Assembly (NCBI RefSeq): GCF_000467105.1
Contig: NZ_BATI01000033.1
Span: 1 to 64,000 of the forward strand
Direction of reading: 5' to 3'
Length of the DNA: 64,000 nucleotides
DNA from: Aquipseudomonas alcaligenes NBRC 14159
Lineage (GTDB): Bacteria > Pseudomonadota > Gammaproteobacteria > Pseudomonadales > Pseudomonadaceae
Shown: positions 1 to 6,175 of the stretch, one piece after another
How positions within the stretch are numbered: position 1 is the stretch's first letter
Layout of the letters: each line of letters begins with the position of its first letter
Position numbers and translations under genes: made by a program
Notes under the pieces: model-generated
The model's input: the letters and a program-made list of their open reading frames with translations, nothing else
What the model was told of the DNA's origin: nothing
Database searches by the model: none

Positions 1-538
1 AGCCCCTGCGGATCTCAGCCAATAGCTCGGCAATCTGGTCTGTCGTCAGCCAGGACAGTTCACGCTCCTGGATCTTCAACGGCTTCACCAGGGACAGCGG
101 ATTGTCGTAGTCGATGACGCCCAGGCCGCGCAGTTCGTTGTAGACGGCACGCAGATACCCAAGCTCATTATTCAGAGTCTTCGGCGACGTGCCCGCCCCT
201 AACCTGATCCGGCGATACTGTGCGTAGGTCTGCGGGTCCAACCTGATGGCAGGAGGGTCGCGCAGGCACTTGGCCAGGGCTTCAAGCTTGATGCGGCGAC
301 GCTCGCCGTCTCTCAGCGAATGACCGTGTAAATCGAACCAGAGGCCGACCAACTCACCGAGACGGCGAAGGTCTTTCGGCTTGGGTGCCCAATCCGGGTT
401 TTGTGCAAATCTGGCTCTGCAGGTCGCTTCGAATCGCTGGGCTTCACCCTTGGTCTTGAGGGTCTTGCGGAAGCGCTTGCCTTTGACGGGCTCGACGTCG
501 ACCTTCCAACGTCCGTCCGGTAGCTGTTCGATTGCCAT
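1..538 (-). CDS. Phage-type tyrosine integrase, N-terminal part (3' end outside window)
   Basis: The complement of 538 down to 1 is open from an ATG and runs off the window edge, giving about 179 residues starting MAIEQLPDGRWKVDVEP. The start is an Arm-type DNA-binding domain, a short beta sheet with a basic KGKRFRKTLKTKGEA stretch. It is followed by a SAM-like core-binding domain (TSPKTLNNELGYLRAVYNEL...). The catalytic R-H-R-Y half would lie beyond position 1 and cannot be seen. The ATG directly abuts the TAG of the replication initiator gene (539-541), so the two are translationally coupled. The rep-int order matches the int end of Pf-type inoviruses of Pseudomonas (established knowledge). 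It presumably catalyses site-specific integration into a tRNA-type site to the left. Confidence 0.9.
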   Translation of the reverse strand, partial: MAIEQLPDGRWKVDVEPVKGKRFRKTLKTKGEAQRFEATCRARFAQNPDWAPKPKDLRRLGELVGLWFDLHGHSLRDGERRRIKLEALAKCLRDPPAIRLDPQTYAQYRRIRLGAGTSPKTLNNELGYLRAVYNELRGLGVIDYDNPLSLVKPLKIQERELSWLTTDQIAELLAEIRRG

Positions 539-1816
539 CTATACAGCTCGCCCCCACCTGACGTGGCGTTCCTCCAGTAGCCCCTTGATGTGCTTATAGA
601 GCTCGCGCTCGCTCATTTCCTTAGCGGCGTAGTGCTCCCGGATGACGGGCCAACAGTCCCATTGTTTTAGGGTGGAGAACGCCTTTTTTACGCCCACTCG
701 CTCCCTAGCCAGCAGGCTTACGAAGTTTCCCAGGAACAGCTCCACGTTCTTACCGGAGAAGCCTCGGGCAGTCTTGTAGTGGCGCTTGTACTCGGTGGCA
801 TCGATCAGGGAATCGACCGGCACATCGACACGCGCATCGTCACGCATCAGGGTCCATACCGGCTCGAAATAGCCAGGGCGGGAGATGAACTTGAACTGCC
901 GCAGGCCATAGCGCCACAGGCCGTCCAGATGCCCTGCGAAGGTCGCATAGCAGTCGGTTTCAATGGCCTTGCCGGTGGCCAGATCGATGGAGCCGCTGGC
1001 GAATTGCTGGATGATGGAGTGGTGGTAACGCAGTTCCACACGCCACACATCCTGGGCCGGGTTGTAGTTGTCCGGGTCGCCCTCGTCGAAGCTGTCGCGG
1101 CGCTTCCAGACGCCTTCCCAGAAGTCGAGTTTGTCAGTGGCCTTGGCCTGCTCGGTCTTGTTGTAAATGCACAGTTGCACGCCAGCAGCGGAACCGAACA
1201 TGGAGGTTTCACCGCGGCCGTAGACGCTGGATTTGGTGGCCCACTCGATCTGGTTGATGCCGCTGATGTCGCGGTGAGTGCGCGCCCGGCAGTGCATACG
1301 GGCGACCAGATCGGCAGGTGGTTGCCAGCCCTGTACGTCCAGGGCCAGATGCACGGCGCACTGGTTGCGCTCGATGTGGCTCAGCACGTGGCTGGCGTAA
1401 TAGTCCATGCGCTCTTGCAGGCGCTCGGGGCTCAGGGCGTCGATGGCATGGGGTGACACTTCGATCTTGAGGTGGGGACCGATCACGTCAGACTTGCAGT
1501 TGAAGTTCTTCACCAGCAGGACAAAGCCCAGGTCGGCGTTCTGCAGCTTGTACTGGTAGCCGGAGTCCTTGCTGACACGGCCGGCATGCCAGCGCTCCCC
1601 TGCGAAATCGACGATGGTGCCGGGCTTGTCGAACATGCCCAGGATGTGGGGCAGGATCAGCCCCCGGTACAGCTGGCGGACCGTATCGACCGCGCAGCGC
1701 AGCAGGCGGACGTTCGACAGGTCGGTCAGCCGTGCATTGCCCGGGTCCACGAAGATTCGTCCCTTCGGGCTCTCTTCACCGTTCAGGTTGAGGCGAACGT
1801 GGTCTTTCATCTTCAT
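539..1816 (-). CDS. Pf-like phage replication initiation protein (rolling-circle type)
   Basis: A 425-residue protein of the replication initiation factor class found in Pf-type filamentous phages. Visible hallmarks are the VHLALDVQGW stretch around residues 155-164, typical of the conserved Asp-containing strand, and the VQLCIYNKTEQAK block, the lYdKxxE-like motif of this family. A conserved ELRYHH segment follows. The role is nicking of the double-stranded replicative form to start plus-strand synthesis; this comes from the family and is not shown here. Start: ATG at 1816 with a GGAGAA-type Shine-Dalgarno just upstream on the complement. It lies directly before the integrase gene with no spacer. 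In complete Pf phages a Zot-type ATPase gene precedes rep; none is seen here. Confidence 0.85.
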   Translation of the reverse strand: MKMKDHVRLNLNGEESPKGRIFVDPGNARLTDLSNVRLLRCAVDTVRQLYRGLILPHILGMFDKPGTIVDFAGERWHAGRVSKDSGYQYKLQNADLGFVLLVKNFNCKSDVIGPHLKIEVSPHAIDALSPERLQERMDYYASHVLSHIERNQCAVHLALDVQGWQPPADLVARMHCRARTHRDISGINQIEWATKSSVYGRGETSMFGSAAGVQLCIYNKTEQAKATDKLDFWEGVWKRRDSFDEGDPDNYNPAQDVWRVELRYHHSIIQQFASGSIDLATGKAIETDCYATFAGHLDGLWRYGLRQFKFISRPGYFEPVWTLMRDDARVDVPVDSLIDATEYKRHYKTARGFSGKNVELFLGNFVSLLARERVGVKKAFSTLKQWDCWPVIREHYAAKEMSERELYKHIKGLLEERHVRWGRAV

Positions 1817-1884
1817 TGGGTTTCTCCATCAATGACCAGTAATTGCTGTTTCGGAAACTGACTATCTGACGTGTTACAGGGACG

Positions 1885-2070
1885 TCAGGCGGCGGCCGGC
1901 GCGCGCGTGGTCGCTCTGTACCGAGCCGCTCCATCGCGCGCGCCGTCTGCCGCTTCGTAGAGCCATATGGTTGGTTGAATACTGTTGGGTAACTGGGTTG
2001 CGGCTTGGCCGATCCAGTGAGCAAGGGAGAGCAACAGAAGGAGGATTGCGAGGGGATTGAGGCCGTCCAT
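1885..2070 (-). CDS. Small phage membrane protein, unknown function
   Basis: A 61-residue frame beginning MDGLNPLAILLLLLSLAHWI. It is supported by a Shine-Dalgarno (GGAG, 8 nt before the ATG at 2070). Residues 5-20 form one hydrophobic membrane-spanning stretch, and the C-terminal half is Ala/Arg-rich with no recognised motif. It sits between the paralogous pair and rep, where complete Pf phages carry small membrane and coat genes. It lacks the longer N-terminal signal peptide expected of a Pf major coat protein, so I do not call it a coat protein. It could also be a regulatory or anchoring peptide. Moderate confidence that it is a gene, low on function. Confidence 0.5.
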   Translation of the reverse strand: MDGLNPLAILLLLLSLAHWIGQAATQLPNSIQPTIWLYEAADGARDGAARYRATTRAPAAA

Positions 2071-2163
2071 TTCGAACGCTCCAGGGATGGGGTGGTTGCC
2101 ATAGCCTGCAGGCCATCAGAAGACGGGAAGTAAAGCGCGGGAGGAATCAGCTGAAATGCACAC

Positions 2164-2312
2164 CAAGGGCGCCGCCCTTGTCATCCCGCTCTTGCCGCCG
2201 AGGGCTCGGGAGCGTGGGGTGGTGAAGCTACCCCACACTCCCCGGCAGAGGCTGTTCATGTTTGTGCAGGGTCAAGGGTGCGCTGCGCCCGTGCTTCCGT
2301 TCTTCGGAACGG
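2164..2312. other. Cluster of four hairpins; candidate phage replication origin or packaging signal
   Basis: Four inverted repeats follow each other. CAAGGGC-GCC-GCCCTTG spans 2164-2180 and CCGAG-GG-CTCGG spans 2198-2209. A 13-bp stem with one mismatch spans 2208-2242 (inner arms GTGGGGT 2214-2220 and ACCCCAC 2230-2236). CCGTTC-TTCG-GAACGG spans 2297-2312 and overlaps the 3' part of the upstream gene. None has a convincing T-run, so a terminator explains them poorly. Clustered hairpins are typical of origins and packaging signals of single-stranded DNA phages (general knowledge). The functional call is inference. Confidence 0.4.
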
Positions 2313-2661
2313 TGGAGCTGTTCCGACGAGCCGGGAGCGCGGCCCCTGACCTCTCTGGATAGGTTCGGGTCATACGGCCCAGTACGTTGCCGGAACTGTG
2401 CCGGTCGCGGTGCCGTATCGCCCGAATGGTGCGGATGTTGTAGAAGCAAAGCTCGGTCGGAAAATCAGCCTTTCCATCCAGGGGCATCGTCAGGAAGTAG
2501 CCGGCCTCGTGGTAAACGCCCTCCATCGGCAGGGCCATGCCGACGATGTGGAAGCAGCGCCACAGCGGTTCCGGGTCTTGGTACCAGATCATTTCAACGA
2601 GTACGGTGGCGCCCATGTACTGCGCCGCATTGGCAGCGGTGACGACATTGCAGCTATGCAT
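2272..2661 (-). CDS. Phage protein of unknown function, paralogue of the upstream gene
   Basis: A 129-residue protein starting [20 protein letters not shown]. Residues 10-80 align with the neighbouring gene at 2654-2989. The shared pattern is G-x2-V-x-VE-x2-W-x3-DPEP-x-WR, then V-x-G-x2-LP-x-EGV and a final IR-x-IR-x-IR. The last 45 residues are not shared and lie over a hairpin, so they may be a recent extension. The ATG at 2661 overlaps the preceding stop (2654-2656) by 8 nt, so translation is coupled. No known domain is recognised. Position between the Xis-like genes and rep suggests an early or regulatory phage function rather than a structural one. Confidence 0.65.
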   Translation of the reverse strand: MHSCNVVTAANAAQYMGATVLVEMIWYQDPEPLWRCFHIVGMALPMEGVYHEAGYFLTMPLDGKADFPTELCFYNIRTIRAIRHRDRHSSGNVLGRMTRTYPERSGAALPARRNSSTVPKNGSTGAAHP

Positions 2662-2989
2662 GGCGGCGCTCTCCTTCCTTGAATCCGGGCTGGCTCTGGA
2701 ACATCGGAGGGATCGGCAAGCGCCTCAGAAAACTGCGCGCTTCGCTGCGAATCGACCGGATAGAACGGATATCCGAGAGATACACGTCCAGAGGGTGTTC
2801 ATCGCCGGGATTCTTCATCAGCAGGAACGCCTGCTCATGAACGCCTTCGACGGGCAACACCAAGCCGATCACATAGCCGGCACGCCAGCACGGCTCGGGA
2901 TCGTCGTCCCAGACCAGTTCGACCACCACCGGCTCCCCCAGGAAGCCCACAGCGGAGAGCACATCCAGACCAGCAGGCTTACTAGACAT
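2654..2989 (-). CDS. Phage protein of unknown function, paralogue of the downstream gene
   Basis: A 111-residue protein starting MSSKPAGLDVLSAVGFLGEP. The ATG at 2989 lies inside the end of the upstream gene (stop 2982-2984), an 8-nt overlap identical in style to the overlap with the next gene. That chain of coupled starts decides the start against the longer upstream frame. The core (VVVELVWDDDPEPCWRAGYV and LPVEGV, then IRSIRSIR) is clearly homologous to the product of 2272-2661, so the two arose by tandem duplication. It has no signal peptide or membrane segment. The family is not recognised. Confidence 0.65.
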   Translation of the reverse strand: MSSKPAGLDVLSAVGFLGEPVVVELVWDDDPEPCWRAGYVIGLVLPVEGVHEQAFLLMKNPGDEHPLDVYLSDIRSIRSIRSEARSFLRRLPIPPMFQSQPGFKEGERRHA

Positions 2990-3194
2990 GGCTGTAGTCC
3001 CCCTCTTTGAACTGGGTCTTGCCCTTGGCCATGTCTTCACGCAGGCGGGCGAGGTTAACCATGCGGAAGTCCGCTAGCCGCATGCTCGGGATGGTGCCGG
3101 TGTCGATCCAGTTGATTGCCTCTTCCACCGACACACCGCTCATTTCGGCGAAGGTCTTCACGCTGCACAGGTCCAGGCTTTGGTCTTTGCTCAT
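2982..3194 (-). CDS. Small Xis/MerR-like DNA-binding protein (second of a pair)
   Basis: About 70 residues from the ATG at 3194, which forms an ATGA overlap with the TGA of the upstream gene. A GTG at 3203 is an alternative start; GGGAG lies 8 nt before the ATG and favours the latter. The sequence VKTFAEMSGVSVEEAINWIDTG followed by RMVNLARL is a winged helix-turn-helix of the excisionase/AlpA type. It resembles its neighbour, sharing W-I-D-x-G and RMVN/RVMVN with hydrophobic helices at matching positions. In Pf phages an Xis-type protein in this position controls excision and replication (established knowledge). Whether this copy is an Xis or a second regulator cannot be told. Confidence 0.65.
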   Translation of the reverse strand: MSKDQSLDLCSVKTFAEMSGVSVEEAINWIDTGTIPSMRLADFRMVNLARLREDMAKGKTQFKEGDYSHV

Positions 3195-3412
3195 AGGGTC
3201 CACTCCCGCTCCAGAAGGTGGCGGGTCAGAAGCGCCACGTTGACCATCACGCGCTTACCTACCTTCTCGGTGGGCAAGTAGCCGCGATCAATCCAGGTAC
3301 GCACGACGATGGGTTCGTCACCCATGCCGATCCATTCGGCGAACCTCTGCCAAGGCATCAAAGGCGGGGCACCGTGCAGCTTTTGGGGGTCAAGACCTTC
3401 AGGTGGTAGCAT
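3191..3412 (-). CDS. Xis-like DNA-binding protein (first of a pair)
   Basis: A 73-residue protein and the first gene of the leftward operon. The ATG at 3412 has GGAG 7 nt upstream. The body MPWQRFAEWIGMGDEPIVVRT, then IDRGYLPTEKVGKRVMVN, reads as a winged helix-turn-helix of the excisionase type, with the WIDRGYLP turn and a basic KVGKR recognition wing. It resembles Xis proteins of Pf-type phages and is divergent from the repressor gene. The likely role is promoting excision and switching on rep. The paired smaller paralogue follows immediately. Confidence 0.7.
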   Translation of the reverse strand: MLPPEGLDPQKLHGAPPLMPWQRFAEWIGMGDEPIVVRTWIDRGYLPTEKVGKRVMVNVALLTRHLLEREWTL

Positions 3413-3440
3413 CCATGAACTCCGCTATATCCAGCTTTAT

Positions 3441-3520
3441 CTTGCATTAAATGCCTTACATTATTTGCAAGGTAGAGACAAAATATAAGCCAGCCACCAC
3501 ATAGAAACCACCACTATGTG
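3441..3520. promoter_or_regulatory. Divergent phage control region with two palindromic operator candidates
   Basis: Between the leftward Xis-like operon (start 3412) and the rightward repressor gene (start 3544). Palindrome A spans 3441-3471 with CTTGCA at the left end and TGCAAG at the right; 10 of the 13 outer positions pair across the centre. Palindrome B spans 3498-3520 as CACATAG, a 9-nt spacer and CTATGTG, a perfect 7-bp repeat. The location is that expected for C-repressor binding and the lytic promoter of a temperate phage. I could not place -35/-10 boxes with confidence. Confidence 0.55.
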
Positions 3521-3543
3521 CAAGCTTTTTAGATGCTTTAGGA

Positions 3544-3813
3544 ATGATAAGAGAAAGATTGATATCCATTTGGGATAAAGAACAGCTTTCGGCCCCTAAG
3601 CTTGAGAAGCTAACCGGCATAGACCGCAGCAGCTGGTATCACCTGAGAAATGGAAAGCGGCGTGCCAACGAACAGGACATAGAGGCCATCGTGCAGATGT
3701 TTCCTCAGTACGCTTTTTGGATTGCTAGCGGGCAAACAGCACCCGAGATTGGACAGACAAGCCCTGACCCTGACGAGGCCAACCGAAACTTGAGCCAACC
3801 GAACGCGGGATAG
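3544..3813 (+). CDS. Cro/C1-type phage repressor
   Basis: An 89-residue protein, MIRERLISIWDKEQLSAPKLEK... The helix-turn-helix runs from about residue 16 to 46 (APKLEKLTGIDRSSWYHLRN then GKRRANEQDI). The FPQYAFWIASGQTAPEIGQTSP tail is a pattern seen in small Pseudomonas phage regulators of the Pf repressor C class. It is divergent from the Xis-like operon across two palindromes, as a lysogeny repressor would be. The start is weakly supported: AGGA sits only one base before the ATG, so a low-efficiency or leaderless start is possible. It presumably keeps the Xis-rep operon off. Confidence 0.75.
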   Translation: MIRERLISIWDKEQLSAPKLEKLTGIDRSSWYHLRNGKRRANEQDIEAIVQMFPQYAFWIASGQTAPEIGQTSPDPDEANRNLSQPNAG

Positions 3814-3981
3814 CGCTCAAGCAAGGAATAGCTAGGCGCAGGCATGCCCGGCAAAAGGTGGATTCGTAAGGCGTGCTCAGAAAACAGAAATGGCCGGCCT
3901 ACTTACAGCGCGACAAGTGCCGTGCCTGCCATTTAGTTAAAACACATAAAGCGGCATCGCCTTAAACAAGGGCACGCACCA

Positions 3982-5310
3982 ATGAACTCAGAAAAAGCCA
4001 TAAACAACATATTAAAATCAGAGCTTGAGATAACATTTAAGACATTAAAAATAATATCTCAAGACAAACAAAACCCGAAAAAATACATTGCCAACGGAAA
4101 AATAACACAAGACAAAAATGGCCAACTAATATTGGAGGCAATATGGAGCCCCCCAAAAGGAAAACCTCTTGAGCCAAACTGGGGAATGGACTACATAGAG
4201 CCAGGCCAAATCATCCCAAAAGAACACTATTTCAAAATCGAAGGAATAAGCGTAGAAGGCCATAAGTGGATAGCGACAGACATCCACCTAAGCACAAATT
4301 ACTACTTCCCAACAAGCACCATAGTTTTTAAAGGGCAAATACCCGACATTTTTCAAAAAGGAAAAACGGCTCACCCGCCGACGGGAAACACTCGACTAAT
4401 AGCCTGCGAAGTAAAAGACCTAAAGATTCCAACCAATGAATATAACGAGAAAGAACAGAAAAGAAACATTACCAACGTCACTGTTGCCGACAAAAAATGC
4501 CAGATTAGAATTCACGAAAACCATGTGACCTTTCTGATAAAAAGCCCCAAACAAATTACAAATGAAAAAGCACAATCAATTGTGCATGCAATTGAACTAG
4601 CTACCGGCAAGAATCTTCAAAAAATATACGATCACAGCATAACCCCAAAGAGCTTCTCTATAACGCTCTATTCCCGCCCTGCCCCCGAAGAGCTGTGGAG
4701 CATCCTGCCACCTCTGAACCGCCACCACAAAATAGATGAGCTTGAAGAAATAACAAATAAACTACACAAGCTCTCTCAAGAAAAAAGAAAGGCAATAATA
4801 TGGTTCTGGAAAGAGATCGGCATATCAAGCCAAGCCGGGATAGAACCCTTCATGAAATCAATATGCTCAAACATAGAAGGGATGGTAGATTTCTTTTACA
4901 GCAAATATAAAGTAGCTGACAGCTCCTTTGAGAAAGAGTGCCTGCAAGCACTAGATGTCATCTCAAAAATAGAGTCATCGATATCCCCAAGAGCCTTTCA
5001 AAGAATCTCAGGGAACTTGAAATCTGCAGGTTCGCCATCCGTAAAAAATGCGTTTTATAAGCTACTAGGCAACAAAGCAGACAACTGGAACAGTCTCAGA
5101 CATAAAGCTCTTCATGGCAGCCATCAAAAGTTATTCAATGACACTCAAAAGCTTTTCGACCTTACATATAGCTGCCTATATATATTTTACGAACTAACAT
5201 TAGAAGCCATAGGCCATAGAAATAAAATAATTGACTACTCAACAAGAGGCTATCCAGAAATACCCCCTCTTATTTCTCAAATTAAAGCCGGCCTCCAAAG
5301 CCAGAAATAA
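3982..5310 (+). CDS. AT-rich cargo protein with C-terminal HEPN-like R-x4-H motif; candidate anti-phage effector
   Basis: A 442-residue cytoplasmic protein with no signal peptide or membrane segment. The C-terminal part contains NSLRHKALHG with R373 and H378. This fits the HEPN ribonuclease signature R-x4-6-H with a polar residue after the Arg, inside a helical region (DTQKLFDLTYSCLYIFYELT follows). The N-terminal 170 residues look beta-rich, with many W/Y/G turns, and may be a sensing domain. The layout resembles ApeA-like and other HEPN defence proteins, but I cannot assign the family. The gene is far more AT-rich than its surroundings (one line at 4021-4080 is 17 of 60 G+C) and rich in AAA/ATA codons, so it was acquired from elsewhere. 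It occupies the cargo position beyond the repressor, where Pf prophages carry accessory or defence genes. Confidence 0.6.
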   Translation: MNSEKAINNILKSELEITFKTLKIISQDKQNPKKYIANGKITQDKNGQLILEAIWSPPKGKPLEPNWGMDYIEPGQIIPKEHYFKIEGISVEGHKWIATDIHLSTNYYFPTSTIVFKGQIPDIFQKGKTAHPPTGNTRLIACEVKDLKIPTNEYNEKEQKRNITNVTVADKKCQIRIHENHVTFLIKSPKQITNEKAQSIVHAIELATGKNLQKIYDHSITPKSFSITLYSRPAPEELWSILPPLNRHHKIDELEEITNKLHKLSQEKRKAIIWFWKEIGISSQAGIEPFMKSICSNIEGMVDFFYSKYKVADSSFEKECLQALDVISKIESSISPRAFQRISGNLKSAGSPSVKNAFYKLLGNKADNWNSLRHKALHGSHQKLFNDTQKLFDLTYSCLYIFYELTLEAIGHRNKIIDYSTRGYPEIPPLISQIKAGLQSQK

Positions 5311-5415
5311 TCTTGCCCGAGCCGTAGCTACTAGGGCCAGTGACCATAAAGTGTCACAGAAGAAGCAAAGCTATGCAGCTCAATGCGGCAGCACGTGTGC
5401 AGCGAGGTCAGCACT

Positions 5416-5477
5416 GCCGGGATATGCAGAGCATTGCAAGCGCGACAGGATGGGTTCAAATCCTCCCGGCTCCGGCA
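5416..5477 (+). other. tRNA-like 3' end; candidate right attachment site of the phage element
   Basis: GGTTCAAATCC (5453-5463) is a textbook T-loop sequence. AGGAT (5447-5451) can pair with ATCCT (5460-5464), and directly after it CCCGGC (5465-5470) can pair with GCCGGG (5416-5421), imitating a T-arm stacked on an acceptor stem. Only 25 nt separate the 5' arm from the T-arm, so the anticodon arm is missing and this is not a functional tRNA. No encoded CCA is seen. Duplicated tRNA 3' ends are the usual scar of Pf-type integration (established knowledge). The matching left copy would lie outside the window. Confidence 0.45.
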
Positions 5478-5485
5478 GATCACCC

Positions 5486-5522
5486 CCCTGATTTTCCTGC
5501 CGAAGATCAGGGTTTTTCTTTT
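5486..5522 (+). terminator. Rho-independent terminator at the element's right edge
   Basis: CCCTGAT (5486-5492) and ATCAGGG (5506-5512) form a 7-bp stem with a 13-nt loop, followed by TTTTTCTTTT. It lies just downstream of the tRNA-like sequence, consistent with being the original terminator of the tRNA-type gene used as the integration site. Confidence 0.75.
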
Positions 5523-6175
5523 CTGATCAAAAAATCGACAACCGCCCACCGCAACGTGTTATGGTGCCGCCCCCCGCAAGGTGATAGGCGCAGATGGCAA
5601 CGGCCATCCTGAGCCATGCGGCAATGCAGTCCTTCCCGGACCTGGCATGTATCTGGAACACCACTCCACTTGAGCACACGTTCTGCCCCCCTGAGATCAG
5701 GAGCAGATGCACTGTGCAGCATTGATGCAAGCCGCCCCTCCCCTGCAGTGCCTTGTTCGACAAGGTTCGTGCAGCTGTTCTGCTTGATCTCAATCGTCCC
5801 TACTGGCGTCACCTCCTGTCGAGACAACTAGCCGCCGCTGAACCAGCTTGCGAACGCATGCCTGGCTTGCCGGTCATAACGCATGCGCGCCCAGGCACAA
5901 CGTCGGCGCGCCCGACATGAGCATTCATCATGAGTACACCCATCATCTGCCGTACCTATCGGCAACCCGTCAATCAATGCAAATGCTTCCGCTGCCGCCC
6001 GCAGGGCGTGAAGCTCAGTGAACGCGCAGGAACCGGCCTCGCGGCCGCGCCGCACGGCTGAAGCGCGCCCGGACAGCCCTGTATCAGCACAGGCTGCAGA
6101 GCGCCGGTGGCAGCGGTATGCTCTGCGCGTACCGGTCAGCCCGGACGTTTTTGCAGATCGACCGGGAGACGGTTC

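Larger units (their letters stand above)
5311..6175. other. Gene-free junction between the element and the core chromosome
   Basis: It contains the tRNA-like right boundary (5416-5477) and a terminator (5486-5522), described separately. From about 5525 to 6175 several frames are open on both strands, but none has a Shine-Dalgarno, a recognisable motif or Pseudomonas-like codon use. I see no gene there. GC content returns to chromosomal level from about 5330 onward. Confidence 0.6.

Noticed and set aside
1885-2070. Major coat protein of a filamentous phage
   Set aside because: The hydrophobic segment is at the very N-terminus and there is no longer signal peptide followed by an acidic region, as coat proteins have.
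5416-5477. A functional tRNA gene at the element boundary
   Set aside because: Only 25 nt separate the 5' arm and the T-arm, so there is no anticodon arm, and no CCA is encoded.
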